Shown here: piece by piece, positions 15,761 through 24,116 of the stretch
Layout: every line of letters starts with the position of its first letter
How positions within the stretch are numbered: position 1 is the first letter of the stretch
Source: Desulfofundulus salinus
GTDB lineage: Bacteria; Bacillota; Desulfotomaculia; Desulfotomaculales; Desulfovirgulaceae
NCBI RefSeq assembly: GCF_003627965.1
Contig: NZ_RBWE01000001.1
Location: 2,024,312-2,088,311 of the forward strand
Direction: 5' to 3'
DNA length: 64,000 nucleotides
Notes under the pieces: model-generated
What the model saw: the letters and a program-made list of their open reading frames with translations, nothing else
What the model was told of the DNA's origin: nothing
Database searches by the model: none
Made by a program: the position numbers and the translations under genes

Positions 15761-16948
15761 GTGACTATCAGCAAAAAAATTGCCGGATTTCTTTCCCAAG
15801 CCTCTTGGATCCGCAAAATGTTTGAAGAAGGAGAGCGGTTGCGCGCCATTTACGGTGCCGACAAGGTGTATGATTTTACCCTGGGCAATCCCGACGTGGA
15901 ACCTCCGGCGGCCTTTAAAGAGGAATTACGTAAACTGGCCGCAAACCCCATCCCGGGTATGCACCGGTACATGAGCAACGCCGGCTACGAGGAAACCCGC
16001 CGGGCTGTTGCCGAAGTGCTGGCCGAAGACACGGGACTGCCCTTCAGCGCCCGGCATGTGGTGATGACGGTGGGTGCCGGAGGGGGATTAAACGTAGTAT
16101 TAAAAACCCTGCTGGATCAGGGGGACGAGGTTATTGTACTCACCCCTTATTTCGTCGAGTACCGCTTTTATGCGGATAACCACGGCGGAGTAATTAAAGA
16201 GGTGCCCACGGGCCCCGACTTTCAGCCGGATTTGACGGCCCTGGAAAAAGCCATTACCCCCGCGACAAAGGCAGTGATCATCAATTCACCCAATAACCCA
16301 ACGGGGGTAATATACGGGGCCGGGTGCCTGGCGGAACTGGGAAAGCTTCTGGATAAAAAAGGGGAAGAACTGGGCACTACCATTTATTTAATTTCCGATG
16401 AACCCTACGCCAAAATAGTTTACGATGGCATAGAAGTACCCAGCGTCTTTCAGTTCACCCGGAACAGCATCGTGATCACCTCCCACAGCAAGGACCTGGC
16501 CCTGCCAGGCGAGCGCATTGGTTATATTGCCGTTCACCCGGAGATTGACGAAAGCGACCTGCTGCTGGAAGGGCTGGTTTTCTGCAACCGCACCCTGGGA
16601 TTTGTCAATGCCCCCGCGCTGATGCAACGGCTGGTGGCCAAATTGCAGCGGGAAAAGGTGGATATTGCCGCTTACCAGGAAAAGCGTGACCTGTTGTATA
16701 ATCACCTGGTTTCCCTGGGCTTTGAGGTGGTCAAACCCCAGGGGGCCTTTTACCTGTTCCCCCGCTCCCCCCTGCCTGACGACCTGGAATTTGCCCGGTT
16801 GGCTCAAAAATATAATATCCTGGTGGTACCTGGAAGCGGTTTTGGTTTGCCGGGATACTTCCGCATCTCCTATTGTATAAGCAAACAAATCATCCTCAAT
16901 TCTTTGCCCGCCTGGACAAAACTGGCCCAGGAACTCGGCCTCAAGTAA
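15761..16948 (+). CDS. Pyridoxal-phosphate-dependent aminotransferase, class I/II
   Basis: A 395-residue fold-type I aminotransferase. Visible landmarks: NSPNNPTGVIYGAG, SDEPYAKIVYDG, and SHSKDLALPGERIGYIA, whose lysine binds PLP. The substrate-binding arginine lies in PGYFRISYCISK. The GTG at 15761 is chosen because AAAGGAGGG lies at normal spacing; the frame is open to 15701. Family members include aspartate and aromatic aminotransferases; substrate specificity cannot be read here. It stands alone, ahead of a GC-rich hairpin. Confidence 0.92.
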   Translation: MTISKKIAGFLSQASWIRKMFEEGERLRAIYGADKVYDFTLGNPDVEPPAAFKEELRKLAANPIPGMHRYMSNAGYEETRRAVAEVLAEDTGLPFSARHVVMTVGAGGGLNVVLKTLLDQGDEVIVLTPYFVEYRFYADNHGGVIKEVPTGPDFQPDLTALEKAITPATKAVIINSPNNPTGVIYGAGCLAELGKLLDKKGEELGTTIYLISDEPYAKIVYDGIEVPSVFQFTRNSIVITSHSKDLALPGERIGYIAVHPEIDESDLLLEGLVFCNRTLGFVNAPALMQRLVAKLQREKVDIAAYQEKRDLLYNHLVSLGFEVVKPQGAFYLFPRSPLPDDLEFARLAQKYNILVVPGSGFGLPGYFRISYCISKQIILNSLPAWTKLAQELGLK

Positions 16949-16983
16949 ACCAGGGGGCGTACAAGACCTGCATTAAATATTTA

Positions 16984-17015
16984 GGGCGGCGGCCGTCCGG
17001 AACGGCCGACCGCCC
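16984..17015. terminator. GC-rich hairpin between convergent genes
   Basis: GGGCGG (16984-16989) pairs with CCGCCC (17010-17015) and GGCCGT with ACGGCC inside it. No clear T-run follows on either strand. It probably helps end the aminotransferase transcript and the convergent one. Confidence 0.5.
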
Positions 17016-17079
17016 AGGCAAAAAATCAAAAGCCCTGCTGCACAAGCAGAGCTCCTCGAGGCAAATTTTCCAACCCGTT

Positions 17080-17403
17080 TTACTCCTCAACCAGCATCAA
17101 CAATTTTTCATGCATATGCAGGTTCAACTGACGCATGACACTGCGCAGGGTTTCAGGATCCCTTAAGACCAGTCCATCTGCCCACCGTTCCAGGAGGTAC
17201 TGCACAAACTCCATAAACCCGCTGGCCAGGGTTAGCGTATACAATTCCCGGTAACGGTTATTATCCGGCTGGCAACCAGTACCGAGGCTTTCTTTGTGGG
17301 TAAGCTTGAAATTGCGTAGCTCCTGTTCTTCCCTGGTCCAGGAGACCACACCATCAATGACCTGCACTTCCTTACCGCAGGTGTCACAAATAAATTTAGC
17401 CAA
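17080..17403 (-). CDS. Hypothetical protein with an N-terminal CxxC motif
   Basis: A 107-residue protein of unknown function. It starts MAKFICDTCGKEV, a possible half zinc site; a single further cysteine (TGCQPD) occurs near residue 44. The C-terminal half is helical and leucine-rich (FVQYLLERWADGLVLRDPE). AGGGAGGGG lies upstream of the ATG. No family is recognised. It is transcribed alone, convergent with the aminotransferase gene. Confidence 0.65.
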   Translation of the reverse strand: MAKFICDTCGKEVQVIDGVVSWTREEQELRNFKLTHKESLGTGCQPDNNRYRELYTLTLASGFMEFVQYLLERWADGLVLRDPETLRSVMRQLNLHMHEKLLMLVEE

Positions 17404-17570
17404 ATATAACCCCTCCCTTATTCTACCCCCATAAAAACACTTCCCTATTTCCCCTCACTCAGGTCTTTAAAAACTTTTCTTTTCAGTTTATATTTAGATA
17501 TAAAAGATTAAACTCCTGCTCCCCTTTTAAAATGGAATTTTTCCCTTAAAGGCAAAAAATAATTTTTCTT

Positions 17571-18308
17571 TTAAGAAGGAGGCCAATTCATAATCAGGCG
17601 CGGCGTGAAAGATAAATAGTCGGCGCTGGTGAGATAAAAGTTGATGCCCCAGGCCTGATCGGGCAAACGGTAACGGCAGGCCCGGGCATGCAGGTGGCCG
17701 TAAACCACATGTTTTACGCCGTACTCTTGAAAAATTTCGATAAATCCGCTGTATTCGTGTTTTTCATTAGTCGGCATATAATGCATAATGACAATGATTT
17801 CCTCCGCTGGCCTTTGCACGCTTTCCAGGGAGTTCCTCAACCGGATGAGTTCGCGCTTGTAAATTTTCATATCTTCATCCTTGAAAAAGGCGCCGTTGGG
17901 GCACAGCCATCCCCGGGTACCGCAGATGACCAGATCACCCAGCCGTATGTGGTCGTTCTGGATCAGGCGCATATTGGGAGGAGCCAGCGCCCGCACCCGG
18001 GAGATACTCTGCCACCAGTAATCATGGTTGCCCTGTACGGCTATAATAAGCCCCGGCAGCAAACCGAGAAAATGTAAGTCCGGCCGGGCTTCCTCCAAAC
18101 GCATGGCCCAGGAAATGTCCCCGCCCACCAGCACCACATCGTCGTCAGTAACGATCCGCGTCCAGTTTTCGTAGATGCGAGATGCATGAGCGGCCCACGA
18201 CTCATCTACCTCGGCCATGGGCTTATACTCCGGACTGTCCCCCCAGTTTGCCGGATCCGGTGTCCTGGAAAAGGATAAATGTAAGTCGCTGATAGCATAT
18301 ATTTTCAT
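17571..18308 (-). CDS. Metallophosphoesterase
   Basis: A 245-residue calcineurin-like phosphoesterase with the complete di-metal motif series: MKIYAISDLHLS, VLVGGDISWAM, VQGNHDYWW, VIMHYMPT and VYGHLHARACRY. No signal peptide or anchor. It belongs to a conserved Firmicute group of uncharacterised cytosolic phosphoesterases. The substrate (phosphodiester or phosphomonoester) is not deducible. Confidence 0.9.
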   Translation of the reverse strand: MKIYAISDLHLSFSRTPDPANWGDSPEYKPMAEVDESWAAHASRIYENWTRIVTDDDVVLVGGDISWAMRLEEARPDLHFLGLLPGLIIAVQGNHDYWWQSISRVRALAPPNMRLIQNDHIRLGDLVICGTRGWLCPNGAFFKDEDMKIYKRELIRLRNSLESVQRPAEEIIVIMHYMPTNEKHEYSGFIEIFQEYGVKHVVYGHLHARACRYRLPDQAWGINFYLTSADYLSFTPRLIMNWPPS

Positions 18309-18396
18309 CTTAGTCTCACTCTCCCACCCAGCGTGCCCTGGCCTGGGGCCGGGCGCGGAAAAGGGGGGAACTTAAAGAACAAAGGGGTGTAACCCG

Positions 18397-18591
18397 ATGA
18401 ATGAGTACAAACTCGTGGTGGTGGTCGAAACCCAGGAACACGTTTACATTCGCCTGTTTGTCAACAATGTCCTTGCCAATCCCGAAGGCTTGATTCGCCT
18501 GAAGCATGCAGAACTGGACCAGCTATTTCGTGACCTGTTCAAGGGTTCCAGGGGTAAATGCATTAAATGCTACTGTCAATACTCCCGTTAA
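18397..18591 (+). CDS. Small hypothetical protein
   Basis: A 64-residue protein, MNEYKLVVVVETQEHVYIRL at the start, predicted as mixed beta/alpha, with a short CIKCYC tail. AAAGGGGTG precedes the ATG. Composition and codon use look genuine, but no family is recognised. It is followed by a strong bidirectional terminator. Confidence 0.6.
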   Translation: MNEYKLVVVVETQEHVYIRLFVNNVLANPEGLIRLKHAELDQLFRDLFKGSRGKCIKCYCQYSR

Positions 18592-18649
18592 CCCGGCCCC
18601 AGCATTCCTCTTCGACACATCTGTCCGGACTCCTGCTCCTGGTACGGGG

Positions 18650-18690
18650 AAAAAAAGACGCGACTTGCGGCAGAAGTCGCATCTTTTTTT
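18650..18690. terminator. Bidirectional rho-independent terminator
   Basis: GCGACTT (18660-18666) pairs with AAGTCGC (18674-18680). T-runs follow on both strands (ATCTTTTTTT on plus; GTCTTTTTTT on minus). It serves the convergent small gene and ferredoxin gene. Confidence 0.9.
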
Positions 18691-18708
18691 CGGGAACCGT
18701 CGAAGAGG

Positions 18709-19086
18709 TTAACCGTGAATAAGCGGCGGCAGGCAGCGGGTGCACACCCAGAGGCTTTCGCCGCGGTGCCGGCAAGGGAGCAGCGGAATACGGTCCTCGG
18801 TGTTACCACAGCGGAAACAGGTTTGGGTAATGTAGGTTTTTTCCTTACCCTTTAAGTGCTCGTGGACTGCCTCTTCGGAAAAGGCCGGCGCTTCCCGTTC
18901 TTCAATGGAAAGGGCGCCCACCGGACAAACGCCGATACAAAAACCAGCACCATCGCATAGTTCCTCCCGAACTACCCGGGCCTTACCATCCACAATCTGG
19001 ATAGCCCCTTCGGCACAAGGGGTCACACACAGACCGCAACCGGTACATTTTTCCTCGTCTATGCGCACGATCTGACGCTTAGGCAT
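18709..19086 (-). CDS. Ferredoxin-like 4Fe-4S protein with C-terminal zinc ribbon
   Basis: A 125-residue protein. The first cluster motif is complete (CTGCGLCVTPCAEGA, with its fourth cysteine in the second half as CPVGAL). The second motif reads CDGAGFCIGVCPVG, lacking the middle cysteine of a normal CxxCxxC, so one cluster may be absent or have three ligands. The C-terminal third has CFRCGN and CRHRGESLWVCTRCL, a likely zinc ribbon. Probably an electron-transfer or sensor protein. It has its own promoter region and terminator. Confidence 0.85.
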   Translation of the reverse strand: MPKRQIVRIDEEKCTGCGLCVTPCAEGAIQIVDGKARVVREELCDGAGFCIGVCPVGALSIEEREAPAFSEEAVHEHLKGKEKTYITQTCFRCGNTEDRIPLLPCRHRGESLWVCTRCLPPLIHG

Positions 19087-19307
19087 GAAAAAACCCCCTC
19101 TTGCTAGATTACATTACTTCCTGCCATTAAAATAACCGATCCTGCCCGCAAACGCTGTGCGCTTCTTCCCCCACCGGCTGTGACTATTCTCACATTGCTG
19201 AAAAAGTGGTCTATCGGTTAGCAGAGTCCCATATATATCAAAAGGGTCGCCAAATCCCACGTGCACGGACGGCAGTAATCAATGCGGTGCGAAGCGGGTG
19301 ACCAAAA

Positions 19308-20546
19308 ATGCAAAAACACCGGGAAACCATGCGTCTGTTCTGGACGGCCTGTGCCATCCTGTTTGTTTTGGGCATGATTACGCAGCCCCAAACCGTCTAT
19401 GAGGGGGCCGTCTACGGCCTTGGTGCCTGGTGGAATATAGTATTCCCTTCCCTTTTACCTTTTTTCATCGTTTCCGAACTGCTCATGAATTTTGGGGTCG
19501 TGCATTTTATGGGTGTTCTTCTGGAACCGGTTATGCGCCCCCTTTTTAACGTCCCCGGTGCGGGATCCTTTGTCCTGGCTATTGGTTATACCAGCGGCTA
19601 CCCCATTGGAGCCATGGTTACCGCCCGCCTGCGGGCCCAAAAGCTATGCACCAGAATCGAAGCGGAACGGTTAATGTCTTTTACAAACAACTCCAGCCCC
19701 CTATTCATGCTGGTGGCGGTAGCCGTAGGTATGTTTCACAACGCCTCCCTCGGTCCCCTCATTGCCGGAGCCCATTACCTGGCCAACCTTACCCTTGGCC
19801 TGGCTTTGCGTTTTTACGGCCGTCGCGACCCGGAGGTGATCCCCCGGCCTATGGCCGACAGGAATACCTGGATTTTAAAACGGGCCCTGGCCGAAATGGT
19901 CACCCGACAGCGCCAGGATAAACGTACTTCGGGCCAGATTATTGGCGATGCCGTAAAAAATGCCATCAATAATCTTTTAAACATCGGCGGTTTTATCATT
20001 CTCTTCGCCGTTATTATTCGCCTGCTTACTCAAGCGGGTTTCATTGACTTAGTGGCCCGGGCATTAGGGCTGGTGTTGGTGCCTCTCGGCCTCTCGCCGG
20101 CAGTGCTCCCGGCCCTGGCCAGCGGGCTGTTTGAAATGACCACGGGTACCAAGCTGGCTTCGGAAGCGGCTGCCCCTTTGCTTCACCAGTTGATTGCCGT
20201 AGCCATGATCCTGGCCTGGAGCGGCCTGTCCATCCAGGCCCAGGCGGCCAACATGATCGCCGGAACCGATATTCGCATGGGCCCTTTTATACTGGTACGG
20301 GTAGCACATGCCATCCTGGCCGCCTTTTATACCTGCCTGATGTTTGGCCCGGCCGCAACTTTAAACCAGTCTCTGATCCAGCCTGTTTTTACACCACTTC
20401 TCACCACGGTTCAACCCGTTTCCCTTTGGAGCGCGAGTCTTATTTCCCTGTTCCTGCTCCTTCTATCCCTGGGTATCATGATTATGCTGGCTGTGGTGCT
20501 GGTCATACTAACCCATATACGCGTCATTGTACTCCGTCCTAGATAA
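19308..20546 (+). CDS. ylbJ: Sporulation integral membrane protein YlbJ
   Basis: A 412-residue polytopic protein with about eight membrane segments and two Gate-type repeats. In Bacillus subtilis ylbJ is a sigma-E gene needed for spore cortex formation. Landmarks: WWNIVFPSLLPFFIVSELL, GYTSGYPIGAMVTARL, TNNSSPLFMLVAVAVG and ASGLFEMTTGTKLAS. The length fits the family. A CATATATAT stretch near 19229 could be a sigma-E -10 element, though the -35 match is weak. Confidence 0.93.
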   Translation: MQKHRETMRLFWTACAILFVLGMITQPQTVYEGAVYGLGAWWNIVFPSLLPFFIVSELLMNFGVVHFMGVLLEPVMRPLFNVPGAGSFVLAIGYTSGYPIGAMVTARLRAQKLCTRIEAERLMSFTNNSSPLFMLVAVAVGMFHNASLGPLIAGAHYLANLTLGLALRFYGRRDPEVIPRPMADRNTWILKRALAEMVTRQRQDKRTSGQIIGDAVKNAINNLLNIGGFIILFAVIIRLLTQAGFIDLVARALGLVLVPLGLSPAVLPALASGLFEMTTGTKLASEAAAPLLHQLIAVAMILAWSGLSIQAQAANMIAGTDIRMGPFILVRVAHAILAAFYTCLMFGPAATLNQSLIQPVFTPLLTTVQPVSLWSASLISLFLLLLSLGIMIMLAVVLVILTHIRVIVLRPR

Positions 20547-20548
20547 TC

Positions 20549-20578
20549 TTGACAGTTTTTCTGGCAATTGCTTATAAT
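20549..20578 (+). promoter_or_regulatory. Strong sigma-A promoter for the GT4-debranching-otsAB operon
   Basis: TTGACA (20549-20554) and TATAAT (20573-20578) are both perfect, with an 18-bp spacer. No other promoter of this quality is seen before 26.4 kb, so it probably drives all four genes. Confidence 0.85.
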
Positions 20579-20702
20579 AGTCTTAAAATAAGATAGAAAA
20601 TTATGGTTTTGGGGGTTTTCTCCTGGCCGGATGAAGTTTTGCATTGAACATACCCGGCAGCAGAAAACCAGCCGGGACTACTATTTTTTGGGAGGTGTCA
20701 GT

Positions 20703-21908
20703 GTGAGAGTTGCTATGTTACACTGGGCTTTTCCACCGATTATCGGCGGGGTGGAAAGCCATCTGGCCATGTTGTGTCCAGAGCTTGCCCGCTACGGTTG
20801 CCAGGTAAGCCTGCTCACCGGGTCCACCCTGGAAGAGGAAGTGGATTACACCTGGCGGGGATTAAGGATCTTACGCCACAGGCTAATGGATCTGAACAGC
20901 CTGGATGCAAAACAAATCATGGACAGAAGAAATGATATTCGCCGGTTGATTGGCGATTTTATCCAACAAGTTCACCCTGACATTATCCACGCCCATAACA
21001 TGCATTACTTCAGTCCGGTCCATCTTGAGGCTCTGCTGGAAGCAAAGAAGCGCTGGGGAATCCCCCTGGTACTAACGGCCCACAACGTCTGGTCTGACTC
21101 AGTCTGGGAAAAAATGTGCCGTCATGCCGCCGAATGGGATGCGGTAATTGCGGTGAGCCATTACATCAAGAAAGAACTGGTTAAAGCCGGTTTTCCTGAA
21201 GACAGGATTACCGTGGTGCACCACGGCATCGATCTGGAAAGATTTAGACCCCCTACCGAAGAGGATCTGCAAAAGGCGTGGGAAACCTATCCAGAACTAA
21301 AAGGGAAAAGGGTCATCTTCCACCCGGCACGCATGAGTTACGATAAGGGCTGCCATATCAGCATCAAGGCCTTCAAACTCATCAAGGAACAATTTCCGGA
21401 TGCCCTGCTGGTGCTGGCCGGTACGGAAAAAACCGTGGACTGGGGCAGCCGGCAGCCCGAACACGTATCCAGGATCAAACGCCTGATTACGGAACTGGAG
21501 CTGGAACGGGATATTTTTATCCGTTTCTTCTCCTGGGATGAAATACCGTTGATGTACCAGGCCGCAGAAGTTAGCATCTACCCCTCCTGTTTTGAGGAAC
21601 CCTTTGGCCTGGCCTTGCTGGAATCCCTGGCCACGGGTCGTCCCATGGTAGTCAGCCGGGCCGGCGGTATGCCCGAGGTAATCCAGGACGATATCAACGG
21701 CTACGTGGTGCCGATGCACGATCACGAGGCTTTAGCCGAAAGGTGCTGCCATTTGCTGGCCAATCCCCAGAAGGCCCGGCAAATGGGTGAAACAGGGCGG
21801 CAAATGGTAGAAAAAAACTTTACCCGCGAAGTCATGACAGCCCGTACACTCCAGGTTTACGGTAAAACACTGGCCTCTTACCTGCGCAAGCAAAAACAAA
21901 TTGCCTAG
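20703..21908 (+). CDS. Glycosyltransferase family 4
   Basis: A 401-residue GT-B enzyme. The N-terminus VRVAMLHWAFPPIIGGVESH holds the glycine-rich acceptor loop. HPARMSYDKGCHISIKAF and EPFGLALLESLATGRPMV (the E-x7-E motif) are the donor-site signatures of retaining GT4 enzymes. The GTG at 20703 follows GGAGGTG. It is the first gene of a unit with a glucan-processing enzyme and OtsAB, so a role in glucosyl-polymer or trehalose-type solute metabolism is likely, but donor and acceptor are unknown. Confidence 0.9.
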   Translation: MRVAMLHWAFPPIIGGVESHLAMLCPELARYGCQVSLLTGSTLEEEVDYTWRGLRILRHRLMDLNSLDAKQIMDRRNDIRRLIGDFIQQVHPDIIHAHNMHYFSPVHLEALLEAKKRWGIPLVLTAHNVWSDSVWEKMCRHAAEWDAVIAVSHYIKKELVKAGFPEDRITVVHHGIDLERFRPPTEEDLQKAWETYPELKGKRVIFHPARMSYDKGCHISIKAFKLIKEQFPDALLVLAGTEKTVDWGSRQPEHVSRIKRLITELELERDIFIRFFSWDEIPLMYQAAEVSIYPSCFEEPFGLALLESLATGRPMVVSRAGGMPEVIQDDINGYVVPMHDHEALAERCCHLLANPQKARQMGETGRQMVEKNFTREVMTARTLQVYGKTLASYLRKQKQIA

Positions 21909-21919
21909 GAGGTAATGCG

Positions 21920-24100
21920 GTGCTTGATATCACCCACATACCGGGGTTAGCCACCCGGACGTGCCTTTCCCAGGAAGTGCTTAAAGAAGGAGAACTTTTT
22001 TTCATTTGTGGACCCGAGGGAGAGGTATCCCATGAGCATAACGGGGGCTTTGGACTCTATTACCGGGACACCCGCTTTTTGAGCTGTCTGGAAATGGGGC
22101 TAACGGAAGGGAACCTTCTATTCCTCTCCTCCTCCATTAAGGACAGCCACTTTGCCCAATTCGAACTTACCAACCCGGCCCTGGACCGGGACAATCATGT
22201 TATCCCGGCAAGCACCATTCACATCCGTGCCCTGCGGGTCCTGGATAACGCCCTGTTTCAACGCTTGCGGCTAATCAATTTCAACCCCATGCCCGTAATG
22301 ATCACCCTGCAGATCACCCTGGGAGCCGATTTTCGGGATATTTTTGAGGTGCGGGGCTTTATCCGCGACCAGGAGGGGGAAATTTTTATCCCGGTGTCTA
22401 CCCAGGAGGGAGTCCTCTTTGGGTACCGGGGAAGAGATAGCCTGTGCCGTTATACCAGAGTTTCCTTTTCCCCTTATCCCGACGGTGTGGAGACAAACGA
22501 AGAAAAAAACCTGGCCACCGCCCGGTTCTCCCTCACCTTGCCTCCCGGACGCAAAGTTTACCTCTACATGCAGGTAAAGCCTTTTATTGGCAACAAGCCC
22601 AATCCTGCCTGCACCCGCGGGAGAGGAACCATTGCCGCGGGATTCAGCCGGGCAGTGCGCAAAACCTATTCTCTCTATGAAAAGTGGAAACAGCAGTGTA
22701 CCCAGTTTAAAAGCGATAATGTCTTTTTGAGCAACATGCTCCGGCGCAACGTGACCGACCTGTACGCCCTGTGCACCTGCTATCCCGATCTGGGCACCAT
22801 TGTGCAGGCCGGCATACCCTGGTATGCGGCCCCCTTTGGACGGGACGCCCTGATTACTTCCTGGCAGGCCTTAATTGTCAACTCCGACATTGCGCGGGAA
22901 AGCTTGTACTTCCTGGCCCGCCTGCAGGGGAAAGAGTATAACCCCTGGCGGGATGAAGAACCCGGGAAGATACTCCATGAGCTCCGCCGGGGAGAGCTGG
23001 CCGCCTGCGGGGAAATTCCCCATACTCCCTATTACGGCAGCGTGGACGCCACTCCCTGGTTCATCATCCTGCTTTCCGAAACCTACCACTGGACTGGAAA
23101 CAAACAGCTACTAACCGATCTGGCTCCAAATCTTTTTGCCGCCGTGGAATGGTGCCGGAAATACGGGGATATGGACGGCGACGGGTTTATTGAATATGCC
23201 GTCCGTTCCCCCGGGGGGCTGACAAACCAGGGCTGGAAAGACTCCTGGGACGGGGTTATTGATCCCCGGGGCAGTCTGCCCACCGGTCCCATCGCCCTGG
23301 TGGAAGTACAAGCCTATTATTACCTTGCTTTAAAGCGGGCCGCTGAAATGGGCCGGGTACTGGGAAAGGATGACTGGGCCTGGGAGCTGGAACAGGAGGC
23401 CCTGGTCCTGCAACGCAAGTTTTTAGAGGCTTTCTGGATGGAAGAGGAACAGTACCTGGCCTTTGCCCTTGATGGTGACAAAAAACAGATTAAAACCATT
23501 GTCTCTAACCCGGGCCACTGCCTGTTTACCGGCATTCTACCCGATGAACTGGCCGTGGCCGTAGCCCGGCGGCTGTTAACCAGCGACATGTATTCCGGAT
23601 GGGGTATTCGCACCATGAGCAAATCCATGGGGCCGTATAATCCCATGAGTTATCATAACGGTTCGGTCTGGCCCCATGACAACGCCATCATTGCTTACGG
23701 GTTACGTTGCTACCGCCAGTTTGACCTTCTGGAAAAAGTGGTCACCGGCCTTTTCGAGGCGGCCATGTCCTTTCCCTATCACCGGCTGCCGGAGGTCTTC
23801 TGTGGTTTCACCAGGCGCAGAGACGGCGGCCCCGTACATTACCCCACCGCCTGTGATCCCCAGGCCTGGGCCGTAGGGACCATGCCCCTGCTCATACGTA
23901 CCATGCTGGGCATCTCCTGCTGGGGTAACGAGGTGCGGGTGAGTGCTCCCCAGCTGCCTCCCTGGGTCCAGGAAATCCAGATCTGCAACCTGGCCGCAGG
24001 CTGCGGAACGGTGGATCTGGAATTTACCCGTAAACAGGGCAAAGCCTATTGCGGAGTGCTGCGGGCCACGGGCAACACCCGCGTGATCATTGAAAATTAA
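21920..24100 (+). CDS. Amylo-alpha-1,6-glucosidase (glycogen debranching enzyme family)
   Basis: A 726-residue protein with the N-terminal GDE_N_bis domain (residues about 20-215; HEHNGGFGLYYRDTRFLS) and a C-terminal (alpha/alpha)6 glycoside-hydrolase domain (GIPWYAAPFGRDALITSW, SYHNGSVWPHDNAIIAYGL, FCGFTRRRDGG). Such enzymes remove alpha-1,6-linked glucose from storage glucans; some members act on other glucosides. GGAGGT lies before the GTG-type start, 11 bp after the GT4 gene. It sits in an operon with trehalose-phosphate genes and not with glgBCP. Confidence 0.9.
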   Translation: MLDITHIPGLATRTCLSQEVLKEGELFFICGPEGEVSHEHNGGFGLYYRDTRFLSCLEMGLTEGNLLFLSSSIKDSHFAQFELTNPALDRDNHVIPASTIHIRALRVLDNALFQRLRLINFNPMPVMITLQITLGADFRDIFEVRGFIRDQEGEIFIPVSTQEGVLFGYRGRDSLCRYTRVSFSPYPDGVETNEEKNLATARFSLTLPPGRKVYLYMQVKPFIGNKPNPACTRGRGTIAAGFSRAVRKTYSLYEKWKQQCTQFKSDNVFLSNMLRRNVTDLYALCTCYPDLGTIVQAGIPWYAAPFGRDALITSWQALIVNSDIARESLYFLARLQGKEYNPWRDEEPGKILHELRRGELAACGEIPHTPYYGSVDATPWFIILLSETYHWTGNKQLLTDLAPNLFAAVEWCRKYGDMDGDGFIEYAVRSPGGLTNQGWKDSWDGVIDPRGSLPTGPIALVEVQAYYYLALKRAAEMGRVLGKDDWAWELEQEALVLQRKFLEAFWMEEEQYLAFALDGDKKQIKTIVSNPGHCLFTGILPDELAVAVARRLLTSDMYSGWGIRTMSKSMGPYNPMSYHNGSVWPHDNAIIAYGLRCYRQFDLLEKVVTGLFEAAMSFPYHRLPEVFCGFTRRRDGGPVHYPTACDPQAWAVGTMPLLIRTMLGISCWGNEVRVSAPQLPPWVQEIQICNLAAGCGTVDLEFTRKQGKAYCGVLRATGNTRVIIEN

Positions 24101-24116
24101 AAAGGAGGTGGAAGTT

